Of a stretch of 64,000 nucleotides of DNA, positions 8,901-17,370 are shown piece by piece (the stretch's first letter is position 1; every line of letters begins with the position of its first letter). The DNA is from Arenimonas caeni. GTDB taxonomy: Bacteria; Pseudomonadota; Gammaproteobacteria; Xanthomonadales; Xanthomonadaceae. Below the pieces are notes generated by a model, which saw nothing but the letters and a program-made list of their open reading frames with translations, searched no databases and was not told the DNA's origin. Location of the stretch: the NCBI RefSeq assembly GCF_003024235.1, contig NZ_KZ679084.1, positions 186,001 through 250,000 on the forward strand, in the 5' to 3' direction. The position numbers were made by a program, and so were the translations under genes.

Positions 8901-10162
8901 CAGCCGCCTCCCCCGAGCAGGTCCGCCAGGGCCAGGCGATAGCGCGCGGCGATGCCGTCGGCGTCGCGATGCCGGCCTCCGCGCACGCAGGCCCGGCCGG
9001 CCACGTCGACCTCGCGCACCAGCGGGCGGTTGCCGGCGAAGACGAAGCGGTCGAGCAGATCGCCGGCGGTGGCGCCGGCCAGGGCGGGCGCGTCGCCATC
9101 GAGCTGCACGCGATCGGCGGCAGACCCCGGCTGGCCGCAGGCGCGCATGCCGCCGGCATGCGCCTGGGAATACAGCAGCGCGCCGGTGCTCGGCTGCGCC
9201 GGCGACACCGCCACGTTGCGCCGGTGCGTGCGCAGGCGCTGGCCGTACTCGAGCCAGCGCAGCTCCTCGACCACCGACACCGACACGTGCGAATCGCTGC
9301 CCACGCCCCAGTGCCCGCCGGCCGCCAGGTAGTCGGCCAGCGGGAACAGGCCGTCGCCGAGGTTGGCCTCGGTGGTCGGGCAGATCGCCACGGTGGCGCC
9401 GCTGGCGGCGATGCCGGCCACTTCGCCGGCGTCGAGGTGGGTTGCGTGCACGAGGGTCCAGCGGGCATCGACACCGGCGTTGTCGAGCAGCCAGCGCACC
9501 GGCCGGGCGCCGCGCAGGGCCAGGCATTCCTCCACTTCGTGCAGCTGCTCGGCGATATGGATGTGCACCGGCATCGGCTCGTCGCCGATGGCCGAAAGCA
9601 GCGCCCGCATGGCGTCGGCGGGCACGGCGCGCAGGCTGTGCAGGGCGACGCCGGCCTCGAACGTCTCCCCGCGCAGGCCCCGCAGTTGCTGCAGCAGCGC
9701 CAGGTAGGCGTCGAGCGAATGGCCGAAGCGGCGCTGCCGATCCGACAGCGGCCGGCCGTCGAAGCCGCCGCTCATGTACAGCACCGGCAGGAGGGTGAGC
9801 CGGATGCCGGTGTCGCGCGCCGCGGCGACCAGTGCCTTCGACATCGCCGCCGGATCGTCGTAGGGCCGGCCGTCGGGCTGGTGGTGCAGGTAGTGGAACT
9901 CGCAGACGGTCGTGTAGCCCGCCTCGAGCATCTCGGCGTAGAGCTGGCAGGCGACCGCATGCAGGCTGTCGGGATCGAAGCGGCCGGCGAAGCGGTACAT
10001 CAGTTCGCGCCAGGTCCAGAAGCTGTCGTTCGGGTCGCCCTGGCGCTCGGCCAGGCCGGCCATGGCGCGCTGGAAGGCGTGCGAATGCAGGTTGGCCAGG
10101 CCCGGCAATTGCCAGTGGCCGGCGGCGTCGCGAAGGGGCTCGATGGCGTCGGGAGGCGTCAT
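8900..10162 (-). CDS. hutF: Formimidoylglutamate deiminase, short N-terminus
   Basis: 420 residues of the amidohydrolase superfamily. HutF hydrolyses N-formimino-L-glutamate to N-formylglutamate and ammonia, in the five-step histidine pathway. The metal motif HxH is at 26-28 (NLHSHAF), followed by the HIHIAEQ strand, the HATHLD segment and the late Asp in GVGSDSHVSVS. From memory of the family, about 40-50 N-terminal residues that form the small beta-sandwich are missing, and an in-frame TGA just upstream rules out extension beyond the TTG at 10201. The stop shares 1 nt with the GspE-like start. HutG, its expected partner, is not in the window. Confidence 0.88.
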   Translation of the reverse strand: MTPPDAIEPLRDAAGHWQLPGLANLHSHAFQRAMAGLAERQGDPNDSFWTWRELMYRFAGRFDPDSLHAVACQLYAEMLEAGYTTVCEFHYLHHQPDGRPYDDPAAMSKALVAAARDTGIRLTLLPVLYMSGGFDGRPLSDRQRRFGHSLDAYLALLQQLRGLRGETFEAGVALHSLRAVPADAMRALLSAIGDEPMPVHIHIAEQLHEVEECLALRGARPVRWLLDNAGVDARWTLVHATHLDAGEVAGIAASGATVAICPTTEANLGDGLFPLADYLAAGGHWGVGSDSHVSVSVVEELRWLEYGQRLRTHRRNVAVSPAQPSTGALLYSQAHAGGMRACGQPGSAADRVQLDGDAPALAGATAGDLLDRFVFAGNRPLVREVDVAGRACVRGGRHRDADGIAARYRLALADLLGGGG

Positions 10163-10171
10163 GGCGGGAGT

Positions 10172-10202
10172 TTGGCATGCCGCCCGACGGGCCGCATACA
10201 AT
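10172..10202 (+). promoter_or_regulatory. Sigma-70-like promoter of caiB-hutI, leaderless arrangement
   Basis: TTGGCA at 10172-10177 and TACAAT at 10197-10202 are separated by 19 bp. The -10 box overlaps the first possible ATG (10201), and transcription starting 7-8 nt downstream would begin at the second ATG (10210). That predicts a leaderless mRNA. There is no Shine-Dalgarno ahead of either ATG. Seen by eye only. Confidence 0.45.
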
Positions 10203-10209
10203 GCCCGGC

Positions 10210-11370
10210 ATGGGCGCCCTCTCCGGCATCACGGTCCTTGAATTCTCGCGCGTGCTCGCCGGCCCCTGGTGCGGCATGACCCTGGCCGACCTGGGCGCCG
10301 ACGTCATCAAGCTCGAGTCCTTCGACGGCGACGACACCCGCGGCCTGGGCCCGCCCTTCCTGGACGGCATGTCGGCCTATTTCGCCTGCTGCAACCGCAA
10401 CAAGCGCTCGCTGGCCATCGACCTGCGCACGCCGGCCTCGCGGCCGCTGCTCGAGGCCCTGGTGCGCGAGGCCGACGTGCTGGTGGAGAACTACCGCACC
10501 GGCGGCGCCGAGGCGCTGGGCGTGGGCTACGAGGCGATGGCGGCGATCAACCCGCGCCTGGTCTACTGCTCGATCTCCGGCTACGGCCGCGACGGCCCGG
10601 CGGCGATGCGCCCGGGCTACGACTACGTGGTGCAGGCCGAGGCCGGGCTGATGTCCATCACCGGCCCGGCCGACGGCGAGCCCTCCAAGGTGGGCGTGGC
10701 CGTGGCCGACCTGGCCACCGGCCAGAACGCCGCCACGGCGATCCTGGCGGCGCTGCTGCAGCGCCATCGCGACGGCCGCGGCCAGCGCATCGACGTCTCG
10801 CTGTTCGACAGCCAGCTGGCGCTGCTGGCCAACGTCGCCGGCAACGCGCTGTTCACCGGCGCCGACGCGCCGCGCTACGGCAACGCGCACGCCAGCATCG
10901 TGCCCTACCAGGCCTTCCGCGCCAGCGACGGCGAATTCGTCCTGGCGGTGGCGAGCGAGAAACTCTGGATCCAACTGTGCAATGCGCTCGGGCGCGAGGA
11001 CTGGCTGCGCGACCCGCGCTTTGGCAACAACGCCGCCCGCGTGGCCCACCGCGACGCCCTGTGCGAGGCGCTGGAAGGGGTGTTCGCCGGCGGGACCATC
11101 GGGCACTGGCTGGCCCTGTTCGAGCAGGCCGGCGTGCCGGCCGCGCCGATCAACTCGGTGCGCCAGGCGCTCGAGCACCCGGTGGCGCGGGCGCGCGGCA
11201 TGCGCGTGGAGATCGGCGGCATCCCGCTGGTGGGCAGCCCGATCAAGCTCTCCGGTACGCCGCCCAGGCTCGAGCGTCCGCCGCCGAAGCTGGGCGAGCA
11301 CAGCGACGAGATCGCCGGCGCCTTCGGCTTCGACCCGGCCGCGCTGCGCGCCGCGGGGGCCATCCGGTGA
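10210..11370 (+). CDS. CaiB/BaiF family CoA-transferase
   Basis: 386 residues (389 if the ATG at 10201 is used). Class III CoA-transferases move CoA between carboxylic acids through an aspartyl-CoA intermediate. Family signatures are [40 protein letters not shown], the catalytic Asp in [18 protein letters not shown], and [14 protein letters not shown]. Substrate unknown. It overlaps hutI by 4 nt (GTGA) and diverges from hutF, so it is almost certainly co-transcribed with a histidine-degradation gene, although no known step of that pathway uses CoA esters. Confidence 0.9.
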   Translation: MGALSGITVLEFSRVLAGPWCGMTLADLGADVIKLESFDGDDTRGLGPPFLDGMSAYFACCNRNKRSLAIDLRTPASRPLLEALVREADVLVENYRTGGAEALGVGYEAMAAINPRLVYCSISGYGRDGPAAMRPGYDYVVQAEAGLMSITGPADGEPSKVGVAVADLATGQNAATAILAALLQRHRDGRGQRIDVSLFDSQLALLANVAGNALFTGADAPRYGNAHASIVPYQAFRASDGEFVLAVASEKLWIQLCNALGREDWLRDPRFGNNAARVAHRDALCEALEGVFAGGTIGHWLALFEQAGVPAAPINSVRQALEHPVARARGMRVEIGGIPLVGSPIKLSGTPPRLERPPPKLGEHSDEIAGAFGFDPAALRAAGAIR

Positions 11371-12602
11371 TCGGCCGGCTCGCCCCGCCCTGGGACCGGC
11401 TGCTGCTGGACGCACGGCTGGCGACGCTGCGCGACGACCTCGGCGCCTACGGCGCGATCGAGGACGGCGCGCTGGCCTGGAAGGACGGCCTGATCGCCTT
11501 CGCCGGCCCGGCCAGGGAGCTGCCCGGCGAGCCGGCCGCGCTGGCGGCCCGGGTGGAGTCGGCCGGGCACCGCTGGATCACGCCGGGCCTGGTCGACTGC
11601 CATACCCACCTGGTGTTCGGCGGCGACCGCGCGCAGGAATTCGAGCGCCGCCTGCAGGGCGCCAGTTACGAACAGATCGCCCGCGAGGGCGGCGGCATCC
11701 TCTCGAGCGTGCGCGCCACCCGCGCGGCCGACGAGCAGGCGCTGCTGGCCGCCTCGCTGCCGCGGGCGCGGGCGCTGCTGGCCGACGGCGTGACCACGCT
11801 GGAGATCAAGTCGGGCTACGGCCTGGACTTCGAAACCGAGCGGCGCATGCTGCGGGTGGCGCGGCGCGTGGGCGAGACGCTGGGCATCACGGTGCGCACG
11901 ACCTGCCTGGCCGCGCACGCGCTGCCGCCGGAGTTCGCCGGCCGGCCCGACGACTACATCGCCGCCACCATCGAGTGGCTGCCGCGCCTGCAGCAGGAAG
12001 GGCTGGTGGATGCGGTGGACGCCTTCTGCGAAGGCATCGGCTTCACGCCGGCGCAGACCCGGCGCCTGTTCGAGGCCGCCACCGCGCTCGGCCTGCCGGT
12101 GAAGCTGCACGCCGACCAGCTCAGCGACCTCGGTGGTGCGGCGCTGGTGGCGGGCTTCTCCGGCCTCTCGGCCGACCACATCGAGTGGACCGGCGAGGAC
12201 GCGGTGCGGGCCATGGCGGCGGCCGGCACCGTGGCGGTGCTGCTGCCCGGCGCCTTCCACGTGCTGCGCGAAACGAAACTGCCGCCGATCGACGCGCTGC
12301 GTGCGAACGCCGTGCCCATGGCCGTGGCCACCGACCTCAACCCCGGCACGGCGCCGCTGCAGTCGCTGCGGCTGGCCATGTCGCTGGCCTGCACCCACTT
12401 CCGGCTCACGCCCGAGGAGGCGCTGCGCGGCGCCACCCACCACGGTGCACTGGCCCTGGGCCTGCACGACCGCGGCCGCCTCGTGCCCGGGCAGCGCGCC
12501 GACTTCGTGCAGTGGCGCATCGGCCACCCGGCGGAACTGGCCTACTGGCTGGGCGGCGAACTCGTGCACGCCGTCCATGTCGCCGGCCGCCGCGTCCAAT
12601 GA
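11367..12602 (+). CDS. hutI: Imidazolonepropionase
   Basis: 411 residues, normal length. HutI hydrolyses 4-imidazolone-5-propionate to N-formimino-L-glutamate, the substrate of HutF. It is a metal-dependent amidohydrolase with HxH at 79-81 ([11 protein letters not shown]), the substrate-contacting segment EIKSGYGLD, the metal-site His in [18 protein letters not shown] and [11 protein letters not shown]. The GTG start overlaps the CoA-transferase stop by 4 nt, and the good N-terminal alignment supports this unusual start. A perfect palindrome directly follows the stop and may end the transcript. Confidence 0.95.
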   Translation: MIGRLAPPWDRLLLDARLATLRDDLGAYGAIEDGALAWKDGLIAFAGPARELPGEPAALAARVESAGHRWITPGLVDCHTHLVFGGDRAQEFERRLQGASYEQIAREGGGILSSVRATRAADEQALLAASLPRARALLADGVTTLEIKSGYGLDFETERRMLRVARRVGETLGITVRTTCLAAHALPPEFAGRPDDYIAATIEWLPRLQQEGLVDAVDAFCEGIGFTPAQTRRLFEAATALGLPVKLHADQLSDLGGAALVAGFSGLSADHIEWTGEDAVRAMAAAGTVAVLLPGAFHVLRETKLPPIDALRANAVPMAVATDLNPGTAPLQSLRLAMSLACTHFRLTPEEALRGATHHGALALGLHDRGRLVPGQRADFVQWRIGHPAELAYWLGGELVHAVHVAGRRVQ

Positions 12603-12604
12603 AA

Positions 12605-12655
12605 ATGGGGCCGGGGAACATTCGCGCCTGAAACGCAGATGTTCCCCGGCCCCAT
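12605..12655. repeat. Perfect 17-bp extragenic inverted repeat
   Basis: Arms at 12605-12621 and 12639-12655 are perfect complements, separated by 17 nt. Each arm begins ATGGGGCCGGGGAACAT. It sits between the converging hutI and THX-like genes, so it could act as a bidirectional terminator, but no T-run follows. The outer bases (AATGGGG-CGGG) match those of the larger palindrome at 60318-60389, suggesting one repeat family, possibly mobilised by a REP-associated tyrosine transposase elsewhere. Confidence 0.8.
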
Positions 12656-12669
12656 CTCCAGAAGCGGTA

Positions 12670-12840
12670 TTACTTGGCGGCGGCCTTCTTGGTGGCCTTC
12701 TTGGCCGGCGCCTTGGCGACCGGAGCCTTGGCGGCCGGTGCCTTGCCGGCGGTCACCTTGGTGGCCGTCTGCGGGCGGGCGTTGCCGTAGCTGCTGGCGT
12801 AACGCTTGCCCTTGGTGGTCTTCTTGTCGCCCCTACCCAT
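12670..12840 (-). CDS. THX-like small ribosomal-subunit protein with Lys/Ala-rich tail
   Basis: 56 residues. The first ~24 (MGRGDKKTTKGKRYASSYGN plus ARP) match the bacterial THX family, tiny basic proteins at the head of the 30S subunit that start MGKGD-K. The rest is a Lys/Ala/Pro repeat (AGKAPAAKAPVAKAPAKK) like histone H1 or AlgP tails, suggesting general RNA or DNA binding. AAGGAAA lies about 5 nt upstream of the ATG, a good ribosome site. It is single, convergent with hutI. Confidence 0.72.
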   Translation of the reverse strand: MGRGDKKTTKGKRYASSYGNARPQTATKVTAGKAPAAKAPVAKAPAKKATKKAAAK

Positions 12841-12918
12841 GATGTTTCCTTGAATTAGTGTGTCGCGGGGCGCGTAGCCTACCATCGCGCCCCCGTTGCA
12901 CCAAGGTGCAGGCGCGCC

Positions 12919-13365
12919 TCAGTGGCTGTGGCCGAAGGACAGGCGCAGGTTGACGATGTGGGCGATCCCGATCAGCACGCCGCCGACGGCCATGGCCGCG
13001 GCATGCGGCAGGCCGGAGGTGTGCAGCGGCGAATAGAGCAGCGCCGTCCAGACCAGGGTCAGGCCCGGCGCCACCAGCAGCCAGGCGTGGTAGGCGCGAT
13101 GGCCCCGGTAGCCCATCCAAAGGCTCGCCACCGCCAGCACCGTGGCCAGGCTGGTGAAGGCCCATTCCAGCCCGTGCCAGGCCACCAGGCCCATGCCGAC
13201 CGCAGGCACCAGGGCCAGCGCCACCGGCACCAGGGCGCAGTGCAGCGCGCAGATGAAGGCGCCCCAGGCCCCCAGGCGGTCGGCCCACGCGGGCAGTCGC
13301 AGGCGCGGGCGGGGCATGGGGGTGGCCATGACGGGGGTGATCCTCGGGGCGGGGCTTGCGGACAT
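12919..13365 (-). CDS. MerC-domain membrane protein
   Basis: 148 residues with about four hydrophobic segments. Near the N-terminus is WGAFICALHCALVPVAL, the paired-cysteine helix typical of MerC inner-membrane mercury transporters, and the C-terminus ends SFGHSH. Known MerC proteins take up Hg(II). Here there is no merA or merR, and the gene diverges from a ZnuD-like receptor across a shared repeat region, so a role in zinc or another soft metal is a fair inference. ATG 13365 was chosen; ATG at 13311 is possible. Confidence 0.78.
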   Translation of the reverse strand: MSASPAPRITPVMATPMPRPRLRLPAWADRLGAWGAFICALHCALVPVALALVPAVGMGLVAWHGLEWAFTSLATVLAVASLWMGYRGHRAYHAWLLVAPGLTLVWTALLYSPLHTSGLPHAAAMAVGGVLIGIAHIVNLRLSFGHSH

Positions 13366-13371
13366 GGGGGA

Positions 13372-13412
13372 ACAATATAACATTTACGACTGAAACAGTA
13401 TAACATTGACGA
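13372..13412. promoter_or_regulatory. Two 18-bp direct repeats with 23-bp period, candidate Zur operators
   Basis: 13372-13389 (ACAATATAACATTTACGA) and 13395-13412 (ACAGTATAACATTGACGA) differ at two positions. Both contain TATAACATT, one half of the gammaproteobacterial Zur box (TGTTATA-N-TATAACA). They lie between the divergent MerC-like and ZnuD-like genes, one next to each start. zur itself is encoded 3.4 kb downstream. The full dyad of the classical box is not present, so the link to Zur is inference. Confidence 0.6.
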
Positions 13413-13432
13413 ACCCTGCTCCCGGCCCCGCC

Positions 13433-15535
13433 ATGACAGCCCAAGCCCGCCCCGCCCCGCTCACCCTCGCCGTGCTGCTCGCCCTCGCCGCCCCCGCCTG
13501 GGGCCAGGCCACCGGCACGACGGACGAGGACCACGCCCACGACAAGCCCCACACCTTGGAGGCGATCGAAGTCACCGCCTCGCCGCTGCGCCAGGGCATC
13601 GACGACCTGGCCCGGCCGGTGGACGTGCTCGCCGGCGAAGACCTCGATGCCCGCAAGGCCGGCAACCTCGGCGAAACGCTCGAGCGCCAGGCCGGCGTGC
13701 AGAACGCCAGCTTCGGCGCCGGCGTCGGCCGCCCGGTCATCCGCGGCCTCGAGGGCGCGCGGGTACAGGTGCTGGCCAACGGCAACAGCGCGCTGGACGT
13801 CTCGACCGTCAGCGCCGACCACGCGATCGGCATCGAACCCTTCCTTGCCGACCAGATCGAAGTGCTCAAGGGTCCGGCCACCCTGCTCTACGGCAGCGGC
13901 GCGATCGGCGGCGCGGTGAACGTGGTCGATGGCCGCGTACCGACCGCGCAGGTCGGCCGCGCCGTCTCCGGCCGCGCCGAACTGCGCCACGGCAGCGTCG
14001 ACGACCAGGCCACGGGCATGGCCCGCCTGGACATGGACGCCGGCGCGCTGACCCTGCACGCCGACGTCTTCCGTCGCAGCGCCGACGACTACCGCATCTC
14101 CGGCTACGCCTTCTCCGACGCACTGGTCGCCGAAGGGATCGAAGAAGGCGAAGACCCCGGCCACTTCGCCCGCGGTCGACTGCCCAACAGCCGGCTCACC
14201 ACCGAGGGCGGCGCCCTGGGCGGCAGCTGGTTCGGCGAGCGCGCCTGGTTCGGCCTGGCCGCCAGCACCTATCGCAGCAATTACGGCATTCCGCCCGGCG
14301 CGCATGCCCACGGCGAGGACGAGGACCACGACGGGGAGCGCGAGGACGAAGGGCATGGCCATGGCGAAGAGCCCGTGCGCGTCGACCTGCGCCAGGACCG
14401 CTTCGAGGCCCGCGGCGGCGTCCGCGACCCGGGTCCGCTGCAGGAGCTGAACTGGCGCGTCGTGCGCAGCCTGTACGAGCACGCCGAACTCGAGGGCGAC
14501 GAAGTCGGCACCCGCTTCGAGAACGACGGCCTCGAGGCCCGCGTCGAAGCCGTACTGCGCGAGCGCAATGGATGGCGCGGCGCCTTCGGCCTGCAGTATT
14601 CCGAGCGCGACTTCTCGGCCATCGGCGACGAGGCCTTCGTGCCGCCTTCGCTGAGCCGCGACCTGGGCCTGTTCGCGCTCACGGAGAAGGACTTCGGCCG
14701 GCTCAAGCTCGAATTCGGCGCGCGCCACGACCGCGTGCGCGTGACTCCCGACGCCCAGGCCCCCGCCGTGCACCGTTCGGCCAGCAGCCTCGCCGCCGGC
14801 GCGCTGTGGGACGTCAACGAGGCCGTGCACCTGAGCCTGAACCTCAACCGCGCCGAGCGCGTGCCGACCGCCGAGGAACTGTTCTCCGACGGCCCGCACA
14901 TCGCCACCGGCAGCTACGAGATCGGCGACGCCGGCCTGGACAACGAAGTGGCACTGGGCGCCGAACTTGGCCTGCACCTGCACCAGGGCCGCTTCGAAGG
15001 CTCCGTGTCGGTGTTCCGCACCCGCTTCGACGATTTCATCTACCTGGCCGACACCGGCGCCATGGAAGACGGGCTGCCGGTGCGCGCCTGGGTGCAGGGC
15101 GACGCCGTGTTCAGCGGCTGGGAAACCACGCTGGACGTGGAACTGGCCGACAACGCCAGCGGCCTGTGGACGCTGCGCGTATTCGCCGACGGCGTGGACG
15201 CCAGGCCCGACGCCGGCGGCCGCCTGCCGCGCATCGCGCCGGGTCGCGTGGGCAGCGACCTGCTCTGGCGGCAGGGGCCATGGCACGCGCGCCTGGGCGC
15301 GGTGCGCGTGGCGACGCAGGACGATGTCGCTGCGGGCGAGAGCGCGACCGCGGGCTACACCCTGGTCGACGCCGGCCTGGAATACCACTGGGACGTGGGC
15401 GGCGCCGGCTGGGAACTGTTCGTCGAAGGCCGCAACCTCGGCGATCGCGAGGCTCGCCAGCACACCTCCTACCTCAAGGACCTCGCCCCGCTGCCGGGCC
15501 GCAACGTGATGACCGGCGTGCGCGTGAGCTTCTGA
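13433..15535 (+). CDS. ZnuD-like TonB-dependent outer-membrane receptor
   Basis: 700 residues. Signal peptide about 1-25 (LTLAVLLALAAPAWGQA), then a His/Asp patch DEDHAHDKPH, a TonB-box-like LEAIEVTAS, a plug domain (RRxxG-type GRPVIRGLEGARVQVLANG) and a 22-strand barrel ending in a C-terminal Phe (TGVRVSF). An extracellular-loop-like insert at about 291-314 is packed with His, Asp and Glu (HAHGEDEDHDGE, then HGHGEE). That pattern is characteristic of the Neisseria ZnuD zinc receptor class. ATG 13433 was preferred over a TTG at 13406, which would lengthen the signal peptide and overlap the repeats. Confidence 0.88.
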   Translation: MTAQARPAPLTLAVLLALAAPAWGQATGTTDEDHAHDKPHTLEAIEVTASPLRQGIDDLARPVDVLAGEDLDARKAGNLGETLERQAGVQNASFGAGVGRPVIRGLEGARVQVLANGNSALDVSTVSADHAIGIEPFLADQIEVLKGPATLLYGSGAIGGAVNVVDGRVPTAQVGRAVSGRAELRHGSVDDQATGMARLDMDAGALTLHADVFRRSADDYRISGYAFSDALVAEGIEEGEDPGHFARGRLPNSRLTTEGGALGGSWFGERAWFGLAASTYRSNYGIPPGAHAHGEDEDHDGEREDEGHGHGEEPVRVDLRQDRFEARGGVRDPGPLQELNWRVVRSLYEHAELEGDEVGTRFENDGLEARVEAVLRERNGWRGAFGLQYSERDFSAIGDEAFVPPSLSRDLGLFALTEKDFGRLKLEFGARHDRVRVTPDAQAPAVHRSASSLAAGALWDVNEAVHLSLNLNRAERVPTAEELFSDGPHIATGSYEIGDAGLDNEVALGAELGLHLHQGRFEGSVSVFRTRFDDFIYLADTGAMEDGLPVRAWVQGDAVFSGWETTLDVELADNASGLWTLRVFADGVDARPDAGGRLPRIAPGRVGSDLLWRQGPWHARLGAVRVATQDDVAAGESATAGYTLVDAGLEYHWDVGGAGWELFVEGRNLGDREARQHTSYLKDLAPLPGRNVMTGVRVSF

Positions 15536-15559
15536 CGCCGCGCGGCCGCGGCGGGCGGA

Positions 15560-16837
15560 CTACTCGTAGTCTTCGCCGGCGGCCGGGTCGGGCGGCTCCG
15601 GCCGCTCGCCCGGATCCGGGTCTTCCTCGACGGCATCGCCGGGCGTGCCGGCTTCTTCCACCGCCTGCTGCTCGCTGGTCTGGATGCCGAGATGGAAGGC
15701 GGCGTAGCCGGGCAGCACCACCTGGTTCTGCGACATGCCGATGACGCGCCCGCCCACGGGCGCGAGCAGGTAACGCTCGACGTTGGCGACCGGGTCGATC
15801 ACCCGGCCCAGGCGCTGGCCCGCCTGCACGTGCTGGCCCAGCGTGACTTCGCTGATCAGCAGGCCGCCGGAATTGGCGCGGACCCAGCGCGAGTCGAGGA
15901 AGATCGGCGCCGGCTCGGGGCGTTTGGCGACCACGTCGGGGTCGAGCGCGGCGCCGGGTTCGGCGGCGCTCGGGTCCTCGCGCATGCCCACGTGCACCAT
16001 CAGGCGTTCGATCGCGGCCACGGCCTGGGCGATCTCGGTGGGCTCGAGCCGGCCGGGCGAGCCGGCCTCGAAGGTGACCGACGGAATGCCCACCGCGGTC
16101 GCGGCGACGCGCAGCATGCCCTTGTTGCCCTGGCTGTGCAGCACCACGGTGTTGCCGAAGTGGCGGCTGAACTCCAGCACCTCGGCGCGCGTGAGGTCGG
16201 CGCGCACCTGCGGCAGGTTGCTGCGGTCGAAGGAACCGGTGTGGAAGTCCACCAGCATGTCGCAATGGCTCACCACGTCCTGGAAGAAAGCGTTGGCGAT
16301 GCGCGAGGCGATCGAGCCCTGGCGGGTGCCCGGGAAGAAGCGGTTGAGGTCGCGCCGGTCCGGCAGGTAGCGCGAGCCGCGCGAATAACCGTGCACGTTC
16401 ACGATGGGCACGCCGATGATGGTGCCCGACAGGCGGGTCGGGTCGACCGAATGCGAAAGCTGGCGCACGATCTCGATGCCGTTGATCTCGTCGCCGTGTA
16501 CGCCGGCCACCAGGCACAGCACCGGCCCGGCCAGCGCGCCGCGCGTGACCACCACCGGGCTGGGGATCTCGGCGCTGCTGATGCCGCCGCCGGGCCGCCA
16601 TTCGAGCTGCATGCGCGTCCCCGGCACCACCAGCCGGTCGAGGATGGCCAGCGGCGTGACCAGGTCGGTCTGGGGCGGGAGGAAATCCGTCGGCAGGGCC
16701 AGGCCCTCCGGCGGCGCCGGCGCCGTGCCGGCGGGCGGATCGATCGGGAAGTCCTGCGCGGCCAGCGGCCCGGCCGCCAGCAGGCCGGCCAGCACCAGCG
16801 AAGGCAGCGCCGTCAGGCGGCGGCGCAGGCGGCGCAC
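15560..16837 (-). CDS. Secreted succinylglutamate desuccinylase/aspartoacylase-family protein
   Basis: 425 residues with a GTG start that overlaps the 3' end of zur by 25 nt. This start gives a clean signal peptide: MRRLRRR, then a hydrophobic run to PLAAQ (about 26). GAGG lies 10 nt upstream. The M14-like zinc amidohydrolase domain has the HxxE motif in VAGVHGDEINGIE and the third ligand in VDFHTGSFDRSN. A C-terminal biotin/lipoyl-like barrel (LGQHVQAGQRLGRVIDP) and an acidic tail follow. AstE works in cytosolic arginine breakdown; a secreted paralogue probably cleaves N-acyl amino acids or peptides in the periplasm. Substrate unknown. Confidence 0.8.
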   Translation of the reverse strand: MRRLRRRLTALPSLVLAGLLAAGPLAAQDFPIDPPAGTAPAPPEGLALPTDFLPPQTDLVTPLAILDRLVVPGTRMQLEWRPGGGISSAEIPSPVVVTRGALAGPVLCLVAGVHGDEINGIEIVRQLSHSVDPTRLSGTIIGVPIVNVHGYSRGSRYLPDRRDLNRFFPGTRQGSIASRIANAFFQDVVSHCDMLVDFHTGSFDRSNLPQVRADLTRAEVLEFSRHFGNTVVLHSQGNKGMLRVAATAVGIPSVTFEAGSPGRLEPTEIAQAVAAIERLMVHVGMREDPSAAEPGAALDPDVVAKRPEPAPIFLDSRWVRANSGGLLISEVTLGQHVQAGQRLGRVIDPVANVERYLLAPVGGRVIGMSQNQVVLPGYAAFHLGIQTSEQQAVEEAGTPGDAVEEDPDPGERPEPPDPAAGEDYE

Positions 16838-17301
16838 AGGCCGTGGACCTCGAGCGTCTGGGCGCGGGGCGAGAAGCCCAGCGCACGCGCCTGCTCGTCG
16901 AGCAGGCCGGTGATGCGTTCGTCCTCGAGCTCGATCGCGGCCTGGCACTGGTCGCAGATGAGGAAAGGCACCGAGTGGCGGACGTTCGGATGGTGGCAGC
17001 CGACGAAGGCGTTCACCGAGGCCAGGCGGTGGATGAAGCCCTGCTCGAGCAGGAAATCCAGCGCGCGGTAGACCGTGGGCGGCGCGCTCGAGCCGTTTTC
17101 TTCCTTCATGGCGTCGAGCAGGTCGTAGGCCTTCACCGGCTTGCCGGCGTCGGCGATCAGGCCCAGCACCTGGGCCCGCAGCGGGGTCAGGCGCAGCCCG
17201 CGCTCGGCGCAGGCCTGCTCGACCGCGCGCACGTAATCGCCGGCCGAATGCACGTGGTGCGAAGGATCGGTGCAGTCGTGGGCGTGGTGCTTGCGGGCCA
17301 T
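16813..17301 (-). CDS. zur: Zinc uptake regulator, Fur family
   Basis: 162 residues. N-terminal winged helix (LRLTPLRAQVLGLI...PPTVYRALDFLLEQGFIHRL), then a dimerisation domain with CDQC and CAAC pairs for structural zinc and CHHPNVRH for regulatory metal. The GFIHR and VYRAL segments and CDQC favour Zur over Fur. An extra His-rich N-terminus (KHHAHDCTDPSHHVH) may add metal binding. It represses zinc uptake genes when zinc is plentiful; the ZnuD-like receptor 3.4 kb away is the obvious target. ATG 17301 is used rather than 17331. Confidence 0.9.
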   Translation of the reverse strand: MARKHHAHDCTDPSHHVHSAGDYVRAVEQACAERGLRLTPLRAQVLGLIADAGKPVKAYDLLDAMKEENGSSAPPTVYRALDFLLEQGFIHRLASVNAFVGCHHPNVRHSVPFLICDQCQAAIELEDERITGLLDEQARALGFSPRAQTLEVHGLCAACAAA

Positions 17302-17370
17302 GGGTCTAGGTTGGGGCCTGCCAGCGCACAAATCAACGCTGCGCCGCCCCTGTTGGAGCCCCTCGAAAGA

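Noticed and set aside
13406-13432. TTG start for the receptor
   Set aside because: It would run through the second direct repeat and put nine extra residues before the signal peptide; ATG 13433 is better.
12833-15463. 876-codon minus-strand frame across the receptor gene
   Set aside because: Antisense of the TonB-dependent receptor, which has signal peptide, plug motifs and a C-terminal Phe.
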